Part shown: piece by piece, positions 12,691 to 25,361 of the stretch
How positions within the stretch are numbered: the stretch's first letter is position 1
Layout: every line of letters starts with the position of its first letter
Source of the DNA: Cheiracanthium punctorium
Taxonomy: Eukaryota; Arthropoda; Arachnida; Araneae; Cheiracanthiidae
Reading direction: 5' to 3'
Length of the DNA stretch: 64,000 bases
NCBI GenBank assembly: GCA_038373885.1
Contig: JAWZYV010012539.1
Location: forward strand, 62,001-126,000
Made by a program: the position numbers and the translations under genes
Notes under the pieces: model-generated
Told to the model about the DNA's origin: nothing
What the model saw: the letters and a program-made list of their open reading frames with translations, nothing else
Databases searched by the model: none

Positions 12691-13504
12691 TTATTATTCA
12701 AGTCGTGCAGGAAGTTATAACTTGATTATAAAATCAGTAACAGATACTGAAGCAAACAGAGAGCTTAGATATTCGACATGGGTAAAATTACGGGGTATCA
12801 GCTTTTTAAAAAATATGGGGTGTGTTGGGTCATTGACGTGAGGGTTAAACTTACATTTTTACAGCCCCTTTTAAGATCGCAGCTTCTAAAAAGTCCCGAC
12901 AAGATCATTTTAAACTGCAATGATGGGCTCCAATGGAACATACAAACATAAATTCGAGCAAGCAAAACTGAGTACAGAAGCGGAATATCTAACATTAAAT
13001 ATTTACAGTGAAGGTCTTTAACATGATTTTAACCAAACAAATTTTTAAATTCATCCCCCTTTGACACGTGGTTCCATTGATAACTGTATCCATATTAACC
13101 ACACAGATTTAAGATAGTTTTCTCGTTCTATCAATACTCATCCGCTAGAATCGGTTCTGGTTTACGATCGTTCTAAAAAATTCCCATTAAAACAGAAAGC
13201 AGATTTCTATTGATACTACACTATTGGATTGAAAAAGTTTTATGTATAGTTTTGCTTCATAACTTATTTCTTCCCAAACCGTATTTCACAGGAAATATAA
13301 TTAATTATGTGTACTTTTATAGTCATTTAGATGAAATAATATAAAATTATACTAGGATTTAATAAATTGTAGTTTTATGCTTCGTATTCATCCATTGAAC
13401 TTTAAAATTATTTAAAAACTGTAAACAACCATTAATAGTTTAATTGCCTTCTCATAAAAAAGTCTTTTAAACGCCTTTACTTTCCCTTTACTGTTCTTAA
13501 AATA
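12691..13504. other. No gene recognised
   Basis: AT-rich DNA. The minus frame 12798-12995 has no recognised domain. Confidence 0.4.
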
Positions 13505-14094
13505 TACCGGGTGATCCAAAAGTCAGGACAAACTTTAAAAATTCATTAAAAAAGAGTAAATAATGATAGAAAATTGCGGTTTGCACAAATAGGTTTAGGG
13601 TATCATGGTTTTTTTTTTTTTATGACAAGAAAGTTTGTAGTTGCAAATGTTACCGGTAGGTGGCGCTGACATGCACAATGGGAACCAAATTTCCAATTTA
13701 AAAAAATCCGAAATCTCTGTAATGTTTTCTACGAAAACTGCAATTTTGTATCATGATTTGTTCTTTTTTAATGATTTTTTGAACTTTGGTGCACCCAGGA
13801 TGCATCAAAAGCTAGTGAAAAGTTCAAAAAATCATTAAAAAAGAACAAATCATGATAAAAAATTGCATAGAAAGCATTACACAGATTTCGGATTTTTTTA
13901 AAATTGGAAATTTGGTTCCCACTGTGCATGCCAGCGCCACCTACCTGTAACATTTGGAACTACAAACTTTCTTGTCATTAAAAATAAAAACATCATACCC
14001 TAAATCTATTTGTGCAAACCGCAATTTTCTATCATTATTTGCTCTTTTTTAATGATTTTTTAAAGTTTGTCCTGACTTTTGGATCACCCGGTAT
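13505..14094. mobile_element. Foldback MITE, mariner-like tips
   Basis: The element begins TACCGGGTGATCCAAAAGTC at 13505 and ends with the inverse at about 14094, followed by TA. Homology of the two arms continues almost to the centre: 'aaattgcggtttgcacaaata' (about 13571) is inverted at about 14010-14030, and 'gtaggtggcgctgacatgcac' is inverted near 13925-13945. The loop between arms is only about 30 bp around 13790-13820. The open frames 13641-13838 (+) and 13768-13953 (-) are mirror images of each other, which explains them as palindrome artefacts. Confidence 0.8.
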
Positions 14095-14096
14095 AT

Positions 14097-15488
14097 ACTT
14101 TAATGATTTTAGTTTTATTTTATCATGTTGTGCCCGTAGGAAAATGAAAGAATATGCCAAATAAAATATAAGCATTAAACGAAAATAATATTGCAGGAAA
14201 AGTTATATTTTTTCGCATAATTTTTGTACGAATAAAGATTAAGGTACTTTGACCTTGAAATAGACTGTTCCTTCTGCCAGATCGTACTTTTTGTTTTCTT
14301 GCAAAATATCGCGAATTATACCCAAAAGAATTATATTTCTGTATATATCTATGGCAAATAATTCTTCCAATATCAAATACAAAACACATAATCTAGAAAT
14401 AAAATCAAATATTCTCGTTAAAGAATGAGAGATATATATTTCTTTCGAAAATTTTCTTCCGAAACCAACAGCATTGCAAGTATTTTCTTTCTTACAGAAG
14501 AAGTTTCAAGATTTTTCTGTGTTCTAAAATTACAAGAAATGAAATAAAAGTTATGTGATAGATTCATATCTACTAAGTCGCTGAATAAAATATTAAAATT
14601 CATTTCCTTTTATTTGATCCTCGGATCTGCAGCGTTAGAGAGTTAATTCTGATAGATAAGATTTTTTTTCTTGTAGAGTTCTTCATGAATATTTTTAATA
14701 TTCTACTCAGTCACCTACTATTTACATTAGTTATATGAGACTGCCGTGAAAGATAAAATAATATTTCAAGGTTTTTCTTTTTCATTCTGTGTTTCTGTAT
14801 AAATTATTTCTTAAATTTCATTTCCTTTAAAAAAAATTTCATAAAAGGTTTTCATATGCAACAAGAAACGTCGATTATATATTTGTTTTCTAAAAAATAT
14901 TGTCTCAAATATCATGAAAATATCTCCATTAAAATATTTTACAATATCCTAAACGAAACCGCAAATAGAAATGTTTTGTAATACATACCATGTTGTATGT
15001 CAAGAAACAGTCTAAAGCTCTATTCGGGGATTCCCACTGTGATTTAGCCTGTTGAAGGATATTAAAGTATGAAATACAGGCCACCAGGGAGCCTCAATGC
15101 TCGATTTTAAACTATTATAAAACGTGTTATTGCTTGTTAATTTCTGTTAACTATGTACTAAAGATCGTTCGTCGAATTTCTAGAATCACTAAAATTTGTG
15201 TTTCGTCATACCAACTAAACAGTTAACTAGACCTTCACATAATTGCCTTTTAAGCTACGAACTGAAAAGCTAAAAGAAGTTTCCTGCAGTAATATGAATT
15301 ATTTTTCGTTTAAACTTAAGTCATATTTTTAATAAGTTGCTGTTCCTTTTCAAGAAAAAGTTTAAGTAAAACCCGGACCTCTAACGTTCAATCCTTGAGT
15401 ATGACACTGGTACTAAAATGAGAAAAAGTTCAGTATGCTATAAAATATTTCACAATGGCGCTGGCTCAGGATAGGGGTTCAAGCCCCC
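14097..15488. other. No gene recognised
   Basis: AT-rich. Minus frames at 14123-14389 and 14418-14603 lack motifs. Confidence 0.4.
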
Positions 15489-15496
15489 CTGCCTAC

Positions 15497-16300
15497 TAGA
15501 GCTGAGTTCGGGCTCATTTTTAAAGGCCGAGCCCGAGCGATATTATTTAAGTCGGAGGCCGAGCCCGAGCCCGAAATTTCAGATAACAGAAAAATAAAAG
15601 TCAAATATTTTCATTGATAGAATATCATTAATTTGCCGATGGTGTAAATTAAAGATAAATATAATAGGTAACTCTTTATGCACTCTCTAATTATTTATAG
15701 TTAAATTTATCAAATAATAATAACTAGTTGCCCTATACTTTATTGTTATTTATATTCAGTACATTGTTTGTCAAATAAATAGTCAACGAAAATCATGTTT
15801 CTTTGTTTTAATCGTATTTGTCATGAAATTTATTTAGGTTAGGGTTGCTGTTGCTACAAATTTTGGGGGTGTCATGATAAAATCCGATTGTGCAATGCCA
15901 AGTATTTTCGTTTGTGCATTGTTGTTTGTAATCTAGCTACTGCCTGACATACATAACCAGTTAGAAATATGCTTGCTTCATTTGACGTCATAGAGCTATT
16001 AATTTGGATTTTTGAGCATGTGTTATATTGTTAATACGATAATGTTTACATCTTGCTTTTGCCGTTCGCAGCGTGAAAATATCGTCGATTTTGGTACCAC
16101 ATACGTTAGCGTATTATATAAGAAGAAGATAAATAGTTTATTTTTCCCATGAAACACTTTTTTAAAATGTGTTTACAAAAAGTATGCTAAATAAAGGAGA
16201 AATTTCTGACGAACCCGAGCCCGAACATAATCGTGAATTACAGAGCCCGAGCCCGGTTCGGGCCGAGGCCTGGGCTTGGACGGAGCCCGTCTCATCTCTG
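15497..16300. mobile_element. hAT-type non-autonomous element, 8-bp TSD
   Basis: Identical CTGCCTAC octamers flank the element at 15489-15496 and 16301-16308. The left end TAGAGCTGAGTTCGGGCTC pairs with the right end (reverse complement CAGAGATGAGACGGGCTC). Several copies of a GAGCCCGAGCCCG block lie just inside both ends (15518-15575 and 16214-16270), which may serve as subterminal transposase sites. The 800-bp interior is AT-rich and encodes nothing recognisable. The empty target site can be read from the flanks. A second right end is at 9570-9671. Confidence 0.88.
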
Positions 16301-16308
16301 CTGCCTAC

Positions 16309-17214
16309 CTCCACCTACGCCGACTGCCATGCTTTGCAGATAGGGGGAAATGAGGTAAGAGCATACGCAGGCTCTGAATACACTTACAGCCATTAGATGG
16401 GGTGAGTGCATACACTTGGTGGAGAAAACTTTGAATTTTTTTTCTACACGAAATTTCAGTGTATTTTTATGAAAATTTCAGGGTCAATTTAGAACATCCT
16501 TGAAATTGCACGATAAAAATATTAAGTTTGTACCATTAAAAAAGATGTACCCAGACTTGGTCAAAGCTACACTATCGATTTATCGACACTTATCGAATTT
16601 TCGTAGCCCACTTACCCTTCCTCACCCTATATGAAAGTGTTGCTATTCGCTACAACAGTGTATTTTCTGGAAGAAACATTCGGTAGCTGTTTTAAATGCT
16701 TAAGAAAGTGTATAAAGAGTACGCACAGCATCATTCTTCTGTTATAAAGCCACAGTTAAGCAGAAAAGAATTTATCGGAGTGGGAAAACAGGCTGGAACA
16801 ACTTCCGTGAAGATAAAATGCATCGTTAACTTAAGAAAACAAGTAAAATGCTGCATTTGGAGAATTTATAAACTTTCGCCCAAGTTCTAAACTAGGAAAG
16901 CATGGAAAGTTTTAAAATGTACTTACCTATTTGGAACAAGTTTCGGAAATGCGCTAAAGAATTGTGTGTATCAGAGATGGAAGTGCAATATCTTCTAATT
17001 TGTTTCAACACGAAACTTCCATTTTCACTGACGAATATTGCGAAATAAACTGGATTTTAAGGTATTAGTTTCTTTGTTTGCGATATTATATTTTTTCCTA
17101 CATTAAAACAAGCAGGAAAAACACGGACATGAGTATTTTAGCATAATTTTATTTTTAAAGTGCTGCTTTTTATCATTTAGGAAAAGATTTAAATTTTCTC
17201 AAGATTGGCACATA
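16309..17214. other. No gene recognised
   Basis: The frame at 16696-16890 (+) is short and lysine-rich without a domain. No splice-bounded exon is supported. Confidence 0.4.
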
Positions 17215-18043
17215 CAGTCTAACCTCGATTTAACGTACTTTGATTTAACGATTTCTCCGATTTAACGAATATTTTTTCTGTCCCGACAAAAAGGGTGCTA
17301 AAATGCTTTGATTTAACGAATTTTTAGCATTGATTTAACGAACAACAATCGCTGTAATAAAATTTGTACATAAAACTAAAACTTTGAATTTACGAAGACA
17401 GCGATACAGAGACAGTCATTTACAGTTACACGGTGTATAACGATGATCAAATGCCTGGATGGGAAGATGTTCCTAGTACTGGAAATGTTACAGAATATGT
17501 GTCTTGCGATGTACAGTTAAGTACCTGCGATAGTGAACAGAAAGAGATTGAAGATTCTGAAAGCAGCGAAGTTGACAAGAAAAGAAAATTGAATTAAAAA
17601 AGGTGACATTCCAAGAAGCAGTTTGCAGCTTGAACACTTAAATTTTTCTTTTTGTCTCACGAGGTTGATGATGTGGTTCTTACGAAGTTAGAAAATATCC
17701 ACAAAGAACTTTGGAAAGTCAAAACAAGCCACAAAAACAAAGCACTATCAAGGATTTCTTTCCAAAGTGCCAATAACTATGTATGTATTATGTATTAAGA
17801 GCAAGTAACATTAAAGAATTTAGATAATTTTAAAGTTGATCTCCTAAAGTATAACTTATAATTTTTAAGCTCGTAATAATCAATAATAATTCTTTTTTTT
17901 CATATCTATATCTAAGGATATTTTGCATTGATATTTTTATACCATACTCTTTACAAAAATTGATATTCGATTTAACGAATTGCTTCGATTTAATGAACGA
18001 ATTTGTGGGTCCCAATCAATTCGTTAAATCGAGGTTCGACTTT
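17215..18043 (+). mobile_element. Tigger/pogo DNA transposon, internally deleted
   Basis: The left end CAGTCTAACCTCGATTTAACG (after TA 17213-17214) and the right end (complement of AGTCGAACCTCGATTTAACGA, ending about 18043 before TA) are inverted, with further 'gatttaacgaa' subterminal repeats at 17240-17345 and 17965-18030. The interior (about 17440-17775) keeps the acidic C-terminal tail of a pogo-type transposase, interrupted by stops and frame changes. It ends in a PIP-box-like Q-S-T-I-K-D-F-F encoded at 17738-17761. The HTH and DDE domains are missing, so it is non-autonomous. Confidence 0.78.
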
Positions 18044-18536
18044 TACGTTGCTGTCCTGCTGTCCTAAAACATACCTGTACATTTTGGTTTGATAGACGTT
18101 TAAGAAATATGTGGAGGTCTTTCTTTTTACTTCTTTTTTCAATGTTAATCCTCATTAAACGTTTGCTAAAAGGCAGGATCGGTGAGATTCCACAAAATTC
18201 CCTACAAAAAAAGAGGTTAAAGCTTCCGTCACTCCAGATTTGTTAACATAAGTGTAGGAAGAATTGGACTTTATGTTGGATTTGTACGGTGCAAATAGAG
18301 GTGCAGAAATTGAAGAAAACTACATTAGTATACCTTCAATTTCATGTATGATTAGTTGAAAATTAAATTAAACTGCCACAACATACCATAGAAACAGTCA
18401 CAGCCATTTATGGACACCCTACACAAATTTGGGTTAAACTAAATGAAGGATTTTCCATTAAGAGTGATACAATTTAAAAATTTAAAAAAACACAAATTAT
18501 TCAGTGAAACACAATTTTTTAAAATTTTTGAAAGCT

Positions 18537-18830
18537 TACATTATGCCATTCGCAATCATGCATTATGCCATATGCAATACATTATGCCATATGCAATATC
18601 GTTCACGTGAGCACCACGACTTCTGTGTACATACCGCTTTCTGTCGACCCAATTTTCCATCTCTTTCATCCAATTTTCCATCCACTCTTTCACATAAATT
18701 AGGTGTTATTTCATGAATAACACGTTAAATGTCGGTTTTTAATTGCTCAATTGTTATTGTATTATCAGCATAAACTTGTGATTTAACATATCCTCAAAGA
18801 AATAAATCGCAAGGTGTTCAATCACAAGAA
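18537..18830 (-). pseudogene. DDE transposase C-terminus, mariner-related
   Basis: Read on the minus strand from about 18830, the sequence gives a decayed D-x-T-P-C-D-x-F-L-x-G-Y-V-K block, then a V-Y-A-D and I-E-Q-L-K segment, and, after a frame change, an S-R-G-A-H-V-N-D-I ending. This matches the tail of arthropod transposases of the wider IS630-Tc1-mariner group with a W-G-Y-x-K block. Internal TGA and TAA codons and at least one frame change make it dead. Its end overlaps a small direct repeat on the plus strand: 'cattatgccatatgcaat' occurs about three times at 18540-18597. A possible tip, TATGGACACCCTACACA, lies at 18409. Confidence 0.6.
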
Positions 18831-18839
18831 TTGAATTAC

Positions 18840-21800
18840 GTCGTCCATGAATTCTTCTCAAATGTCTCTCAGTATTCACATATGAACACTGATTTTGATT
18901 TTAAAAAAATTTAATAATTTCGAAACATTGTTCGATCTTTTATCTTTCTATGATTAAATGGCATAGCATACTAACCACAAATGATGCAAGAAATGTCAAA
19001 AAGAATACGCAGTGTTGCCAATTTAACCATTCAAAATTGTATCATCCCTATTGGAAAGCCCTTTAAATCGCTACAACATAATTTTTCAAATATTCTATTT
19101 TATTTACTTCATTACCGTATTATATTCACTTTTCTTCCCAAAAATACAATCATTAAAATATCAGTATCAGAAAAATTCATTTGTCTGGTTAAACATGTTC
19201 ACTGTGACTAAAAAACTGCGAAACTTTTCCCAGATGCAATGAATAGCAAATTTTATTAAGGCAATAATGCAAAAATACCGTATGCATCTTTATAATACAG
19301 CGAAATAATTAGGTTTACTGTCTGCGAATATTTGAGCAGAAGATCAACTAAGCGAGGCAAACATTTATTTTAAAACCACACAGGACTTCATTAAGCAGTC
19401 ATAATTTTAGTGAACTGTGTACGACCTTAAATATAAACTACTTCGGTAATGGCATTTCTGTCTCTTTAATGGCATATTAATAGCATTAACATGGAAGAGA
19501 ACTGTCATGCACACCACTTTTTACATAACAGTTTTCTAGTTTAATGTCATCGTATTAAGCCTATCGCAATAAAGGCGCGCGGTTATTAGTGAAGTTCGCA
19601 AGTTTAAAAAAAGTTAGCGAATTTGTGTTCGCCTCTAGTATAAATCAGATGAATTTTTAAAAGTGAACGCGAAAATACAAAAATTAGCATTACGTTAGTT
19701 AGATCTTTTAATTCAGATGTAATTTTTTAATCATGAAAATCGTGATTTTTGGAATAATGATTCTAGCTGATATTTAACAGAACGGTGAATCATTATTAAA
19801 TATACTGCGAAGAACTGTAAAACTATAAGGCAACTTGCTAGACCAGTAATATTTGAACTTTAAATCCAGGCTGAATCTTCTTGTGGTTTATTTATTATTT
19901 AGCTGTTTGTTGCCACGCCTTGTAACCTCTGTAAAAATAATTCCATTCAAATAATTTGGAGTTTTTAATCCGTGTGCTTACATCGTTAATAAAAATAGTT
20001 CAAGTTTCACCATACAATGAAGTGAAATTTGCTGCATCTTTTCTGCGGAAAAACCTTTCACCGTGATTCGGTTTCAGTGGTCAGCTAAAGAACCAAATCG
20101 TGTGCAACATTTGTCCATAGGAAGGTTGCAGCTAATTCATCACCATTCTATGGTGAAATGTTAACTACTTTTATTTAGCGTTACGTGAATAAAAAGGTTT
20201 CTACCCCATTACATTTTCTTTTTAGTTTTATCACATAAAATAAAATTTCAGCTTTTTACTTTCGTAACAGGCTATACTAATAATTCAATAAAGCACTATG
20301 TATACAATTTGATGTCATCTAAATTACATTTATGCTGAATAATTGATGTGCAATGGAATATAAGTAATAAGGAAAATTCCCTTCTTATTAATGTACTAAA
20401 ATTTTGAAATATTTATAATTTAGTTACTGGACAAATACAGTTTAAAAATCTAAAATGGTAATAGCAAAGATGTAAGTAAATCGATTAACCTATGAACAAT
20501 ATATAGTATTATTATGTGTACTTAACTAGACAAATTTAGATTCAAGAATTTAACACGGTGATGTTTCAGTGATCAAATCAGTATTCCATTCGTTGATTTT
20601 AATTAAGATACATTAGAAATTGCGTTTTCTGAACTTCTCGATTACGATATACTGTATGCATGAATGATCCTGACATTTTGAATTAATCTTTGAAGTCAGT
20701 TACAATTACTGAAGAGAGCTTAGTGAAAATCAGAATCAAATCAAAATTGCCTCATATATTATATGACTTTCATGATGCATATTTTTGGTTAATGTGTTTG
20801 CAATATAAAACCTTTTTAAAACTATTTAGGCTCAATATGTATGATTGAGCAATGACTGATTAAATAAAAGCAGTTTTCTATATTTGAATTAAATAAATGC
20901 GAAATTAAAATGGTAGAAATTACTTGCATGAATTATCAAATACATTTTACAAATAATTGGGTTTGATTTTTTTTTATTACAGAATTTTTCAGATAAAGAA
21001 TACGGCACGGGATGATATAAATAACAAAAAACATCTTAAACATAAAATATATAGACATCTACTGCTGGGCTTTTGAATTGTGGAATAGGAATATTTCTTT
21101 CCGGAGAAAAACATATCCTTCAATCTACTGATTGTTTACGTGGGACAGTTTGAAAGAAATTTAAATGTACAACAACATGGTAAACAACATATCCCATCTA
21201 AAAAAATAATTTTGTTGCTTGTAGTATTTATTTCAAAGCATTTGTTTGTTTTAATCTCAATGGATGCTGCTCTACAAAACATCTAAAAACCTTCTATAAA
21301 TTTGAATTATTAAGAAAATTTAATTGATAAGTTATACACATTCTTACTACCACTTTAAGTTTGTGTGTGTACTTAACTCTAATAAATAAAAACACCTTTT
21401 ACTCATTCTGTCACATTATTTTTTTTTTTTACAACAATGATTTTAAGTTTGATTATGCATGTCTTAAGAAAATAAAAAAAAGAGAAAAGCGACAGTTAGT
21501 TTCGATCCCAAGAAGTTGGGTTTCGTAGCGTGAATTATTCTCTATAATAGCACAGATCTGTCAAGAACGCTTCCGTGCTTGACTACTGCTTTCAAAGCCA
21601 CACATCGGCCGTTTTGAGTGACGTGAAAACGATTTTTTAAATTAACTTTGCATAAACATTAGATCGTTAGAAAGAGCATCTAAAGCTGAGTATTTTACAT
21701 TTTTTTATAAACTTGTACAATTTTTCTCACGTGAATAGTTTACAATACCTCGCCCTTGAAAATGCACTGGAAAAAAAAAAAAGATTCATTCTTTATCTCC

Positions 21801-24160
21801 TTTTTTTTAGGCAATTTAAAAATTTTATTCATTCATGAATCAACATTTATCCAAGTTTTGACTCCATAATTACAGTAACATAGTAGGTAGGTACTAATTA
21901 CATTTAATTTCTTTTTCGAGAATGACATCAATCTACTACTATGACGCCTTTTGCTTTTAATAGTGCGTTTGAAAACAGCTCCTAGGTTTTAAATGATTCT
22001 CTATTAAAAGAAACAAAAATGTAATTGGAACTTTTTTTTTTTTTTTGGTAATGCCGCCTGCATTCTTTAAATGTAAGTAAATACGTAAATATTTCTTTTC
22101 TGATTAAAATTTTGGACTTTAAAAATTATTAGTTTAATGTGCCTTCCTACCTTTAAAATGCAAATTGGGGACAGAAATCAAATTTTCTATTTTTGGCTAA
22201 ATATTTCGCTGCTGTCTTCCTTAGAGCTTGGGTTATAGGAATTTTAATATAAGACATCTCATAGGTAAAGCTTAGTATTTATTATTGTAATGTTATGAAA
22301 CTTTGATAAAATATTCCAAAAAAGTTTATTTAGGGAATCAACCTCTACTAAAAATATACTGAAATTATTTTTTTATTTTTTAGTTATTTGAATTAATGAA
22401 TTGTCCTATATTTTCATGGTTTTTTGCGTGTAAAATCGTTAAATTCTCTAACTTTTCAAATACGATAGTTGTTGTGAGAATTATTCATTTCCTCAAGGAG
22501 GTTTAAAACGTCAAAATAAAATTTACAGCATGAAATTATCTTGTTTAAAATTTTATGCTTAGCAAAAGCGTCATTTTATAACAATTTTGTGCAAGTTTTG
22601 ATCCTAAAAAATCAAAATATTTAAAAATAAACATATTTTCACTTTGTATTAACTGTTTTTAAATATATTCTATAATATAAGCCACACAAAAAGGCAATTC
22701 ATAAAATATTAAGAAAAATCCAAGCCCAAGGTACGCAGGCAGCTTAATAAGACGGCAAATTTTTTAGATTATTCTTTTAGTTAAACGATTTAGTATTATT
22801 TCTTTATTGTTGTGTTTTTTATATATATTAGGAAGACATTACATATTTCTTAGGATATTAGATATGCTGCCGCTGATACTAGCTAGTACCCACGTAATTC
22901 GTGAGTTAAGATTTATTTAATTACAAATTTTTAAAGAGTGGTACTTGAATATTTTCATTATTATTATTTTAATTTTAAAATAACGGGACATGGTGATATT
23001 TTAAAGTCAAAAATGCAAAGATCGACAAAAGTATTTTTTTTTAAATCCTACTTTAAAAAAGCAAAAGCAAGAAAAATTAGCAGAATCACATTGGGTCGTT
23101 AATGTTCAGACGAACATTAAAGACCCAAATAACATTTTAATTTATAAACTAATTAACCTCTTGGGTACTTTCAAGCTTAAGAGCTCTTCTGTCTTAATTT
23201 AGAAAAAACATTTGTTTAGACTGTAACTGTAAACCACAATTAGAAAATTCATTCCTCTTTAAACCTGTGTTGTAGGTACGAAGTTGAATGAAATATTATT
23301 ATTATTATTGCTACTATTGTTACTACTTCTTTATAAATTTTCAGTTATCAGCTAAACATATTACAGCTGATGTTAAAATATTTAATTTAACACACGGAAT
23401 TGATAAACCAATTGATTAACGATTTAAAATTGGTGCAAATTCTTAAATTGAAATTAATTATTTTAACATGCATGCGAAATTCATTGAATTGATTGATTTC
23501 CGTTTTAAATATTTGGTTCCGTTTTAGTGTTTCCGCTTCTCTTAACAGTAATTGCTTCCTTCTGTTTGACTGTAATCATATTCTGAATCTCCAGATTTTT
23601 CAAAGATTAAGCTTGGAAGAAAGAAAGCACTACATTCTACAAACTTTAAGCCCGTACTACTGGCGGTTTAAAATCTGTAAATCTTGGTGCAAATATTAAA
23701 ACAAACTAATGATGCGAGAGGCTAGAAAAAATTTCAGAATGATTCTTCAAAAGCTGTACCATACACTGTAATGAGAAACTCGTGCCTTATATAAAATTTT
23801 CGGAAAAATTGTTAAACATGGAACTTCGCAGCAAAAGTTTTCGAAAAGGGACATATTTTTCAAAAATTTTCATTTTAAGAATTTTTATGAATGTTTCATA
23901 ATTCAATAGCAATTATTTCAGTGTATAAGTACAGCTTTTGAAGGGGCATCCTAACATTTTCAAGACCGAATTAATTAATTTTTATTTTTGTATCAACATC
24001 ACATAATTTTTCCGAATTAAGACGATAGACAAACTTTTAAAATTATTTTAAATTCACAAATCTTGATTATCATCTAAAGAAAATCCATACTAGTTTTGAA
24101 AAACTTACGAGTAAAGAAGTAGTATGCAGTTAAGCGTTCTTCCCACGAAGGTAAATGTAT
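18840..24160. other. Long AT-rich stretch without recognised genes
   Basis: I read this 5.3-kb interval on both strands and found no motif-bearing frame, transposon end or exon I could defend. Frames at 18981-19211 and 23493-23699 are low in information. One clear hairpin is listed separately (23091-23128). Confidence 0.45.
23091..23128. other. 17-bp stem hairpin
   Basis: TTGGGTCGTTAATGTTC (23091-23107) and GAACATTAAAGACCCAA (23112-23128) pair at 16 of 17 positions around a 4-nt loop. No flanking element was recognised. It may be a small MITE core or a chance-grown quasi-palindrome. Confidence 0.7.
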
Positions 24161-24293
24161 AGGAGGGGACACTTCACTTAGAAAGTTGGATAACGCTGTT
24201 GTTGCAAACAGATGGCGCTACGCACACTGGGTAACTGCGCATCTCCTGCTTCTGCGCATTCAGGTTGTTTATATTTCCATCGAGGCGAAGTAA

Positions 24294-24455
24294 ATGGAGT
24301 TCGTTCAATTAGCGGAACTTCAAAAAAAATATGAAATACATAGACTTATGAACGCGATAGATAATAATTTCTGGTTTCAGGTGTGTTTTAATTACCTAAT
24401 TGTCTTAGAATACTATTTCGTAATTAATATAGGCAATAATTTCGAAGCGAAGTAA
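24294..24455 (+). CDS. Possible first coding exon or short ORF
   Basis: An ATG at 24294 lies just after the most GC-rich stretch nearby (24180-24290, with several TGCGCA motifs). It opens 29 codons starting M-E-F-V-Q-L-A-E-L-Q-K-K-Y-E and reaching W-F-Q, at which point CAG|GTGTGT (24380/24381) looks like a splice donor. Without splicing the frame runs on to TAA at about 24453-24455, giving 53 codons. The charged helical start and the donor make a 5' exon plausible, but no downstream exon was found. A fragment of a transposon gene is an alternative, since an agatggcgct motif common in repeats occurs at 24212. Confidence 0.3.
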   Translation: MEFVQLAELQKKYEIHRLMNAIDNNFWFQVCFNYLIVLEYYFVINIGNNFEAK

Positions 24456-25209
24456 TATTATGTATGTAATGTCGTTATTATTTTGCCCAAAAGCTGTATT
24501 TTAAGAAATAGTAGTAAATTTATAAGAATGTTGTATGTGTGAATGCAATATTTAAAAAGTGTTTATTTATAATGACGATCACACTCAAACAAGCAGTATT
24601 TACACTTATTTCATGCTGTGACAAATTTTAACACAGCTTTAAATTGCCGCTAAAAAACTCATGTTAAAATGTTAAATTCATGTTACATTAAGAACTCGCA
24701 CCATTTTCTAATGTAAATATATACCGCGGCAGACGAACACTTCTTTTCTGTGAGCCACAATATACACACTCGTTCACAAATATAAACTCAATATTTTAAT
24801 AATCTTAAGATAGAACGTCATTTTTCTTTTTTTATTCATTTGTTACTAAGGCAACCATGTAAGCAAAAGCGAAAGAAATATTTTAAATTTAGTGCTCGCG
24901 TTAATAATCTCGTTCACATGCTAGGTCGGAAAATTAAAAACAAGTAAAATTAGTTATCAATTAGCACGGGAAATGCTTTATTCTTTTGCCGCTAGGATCG
25001 CTGCACGTCACTAGATTTCCAATGTTTATATAATTGAAACTTATTTGGGGTACCAAAAATTTAACATTACAGCTATGGAGAGTGTCCACGCCTATAGTAT
25101 ATCTCCGTGGTTCTTCCACATATCTAATTTTATTGTTGTTGTTGTTTTTCAAAAGTGTAAATACTTCAAGAAATTTAGTATAAGAAAGGGGATTATTTTT
25201 TCTATTTTT
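24456..25209 (-). other. Putative 3' UTR of the minus-strand exon, with poly(A) signal
   Basis: On the minus strand an AATAAA lies at 24977-24982, about 230 nt after the stop of the exon at 25210-25361. This is a plausible 3' UTR length. Nothing else is recognised. Confidence 0.3.
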
Positions 25210-25361
25210 TCACAAGTTTAATCTGTTCACTTCCATCGTTACAAAGACACAACTGTTAAATCTTCTCTTTTGAGCCCAATGTTGCTTCTTCACATAGAAT
25301 ACTCCAGCTGTAATCAGAATCAGAATTTCCACTGCTATGGATGGAATCAAGCTAATTATAC
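25210..25361 (-). CDS. Candidate terminal exon of a single-pass membrane protein
   Basis: On the minus strand a good acceptor (ttaatcttctttgtatccag) precedes an open stretch of about 50 codons that ends in TGA at 25212-25210. An in-frame TAA lies just upstream of the acceptor, so the frame only makes sense as a spliced exon. The peptide has a membrane segment of about 20 residues (I-P-S-I-A-V-E-I-L-I-L-I-T-A-G-V-F-Y-V), then K-K and a basic cytoplasmic-looking tail of about 28 residues. This layout suits a type I receptor or adhesion protein, but no family is recognised and no upstream exon was found. Confidence 0.4.

Noticed and set aside
13641..13953. Two overlapping opposite-strand ORFs
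   Set aside because: They are the two arms of one palindromic element and encode the same sequence in mirror image.
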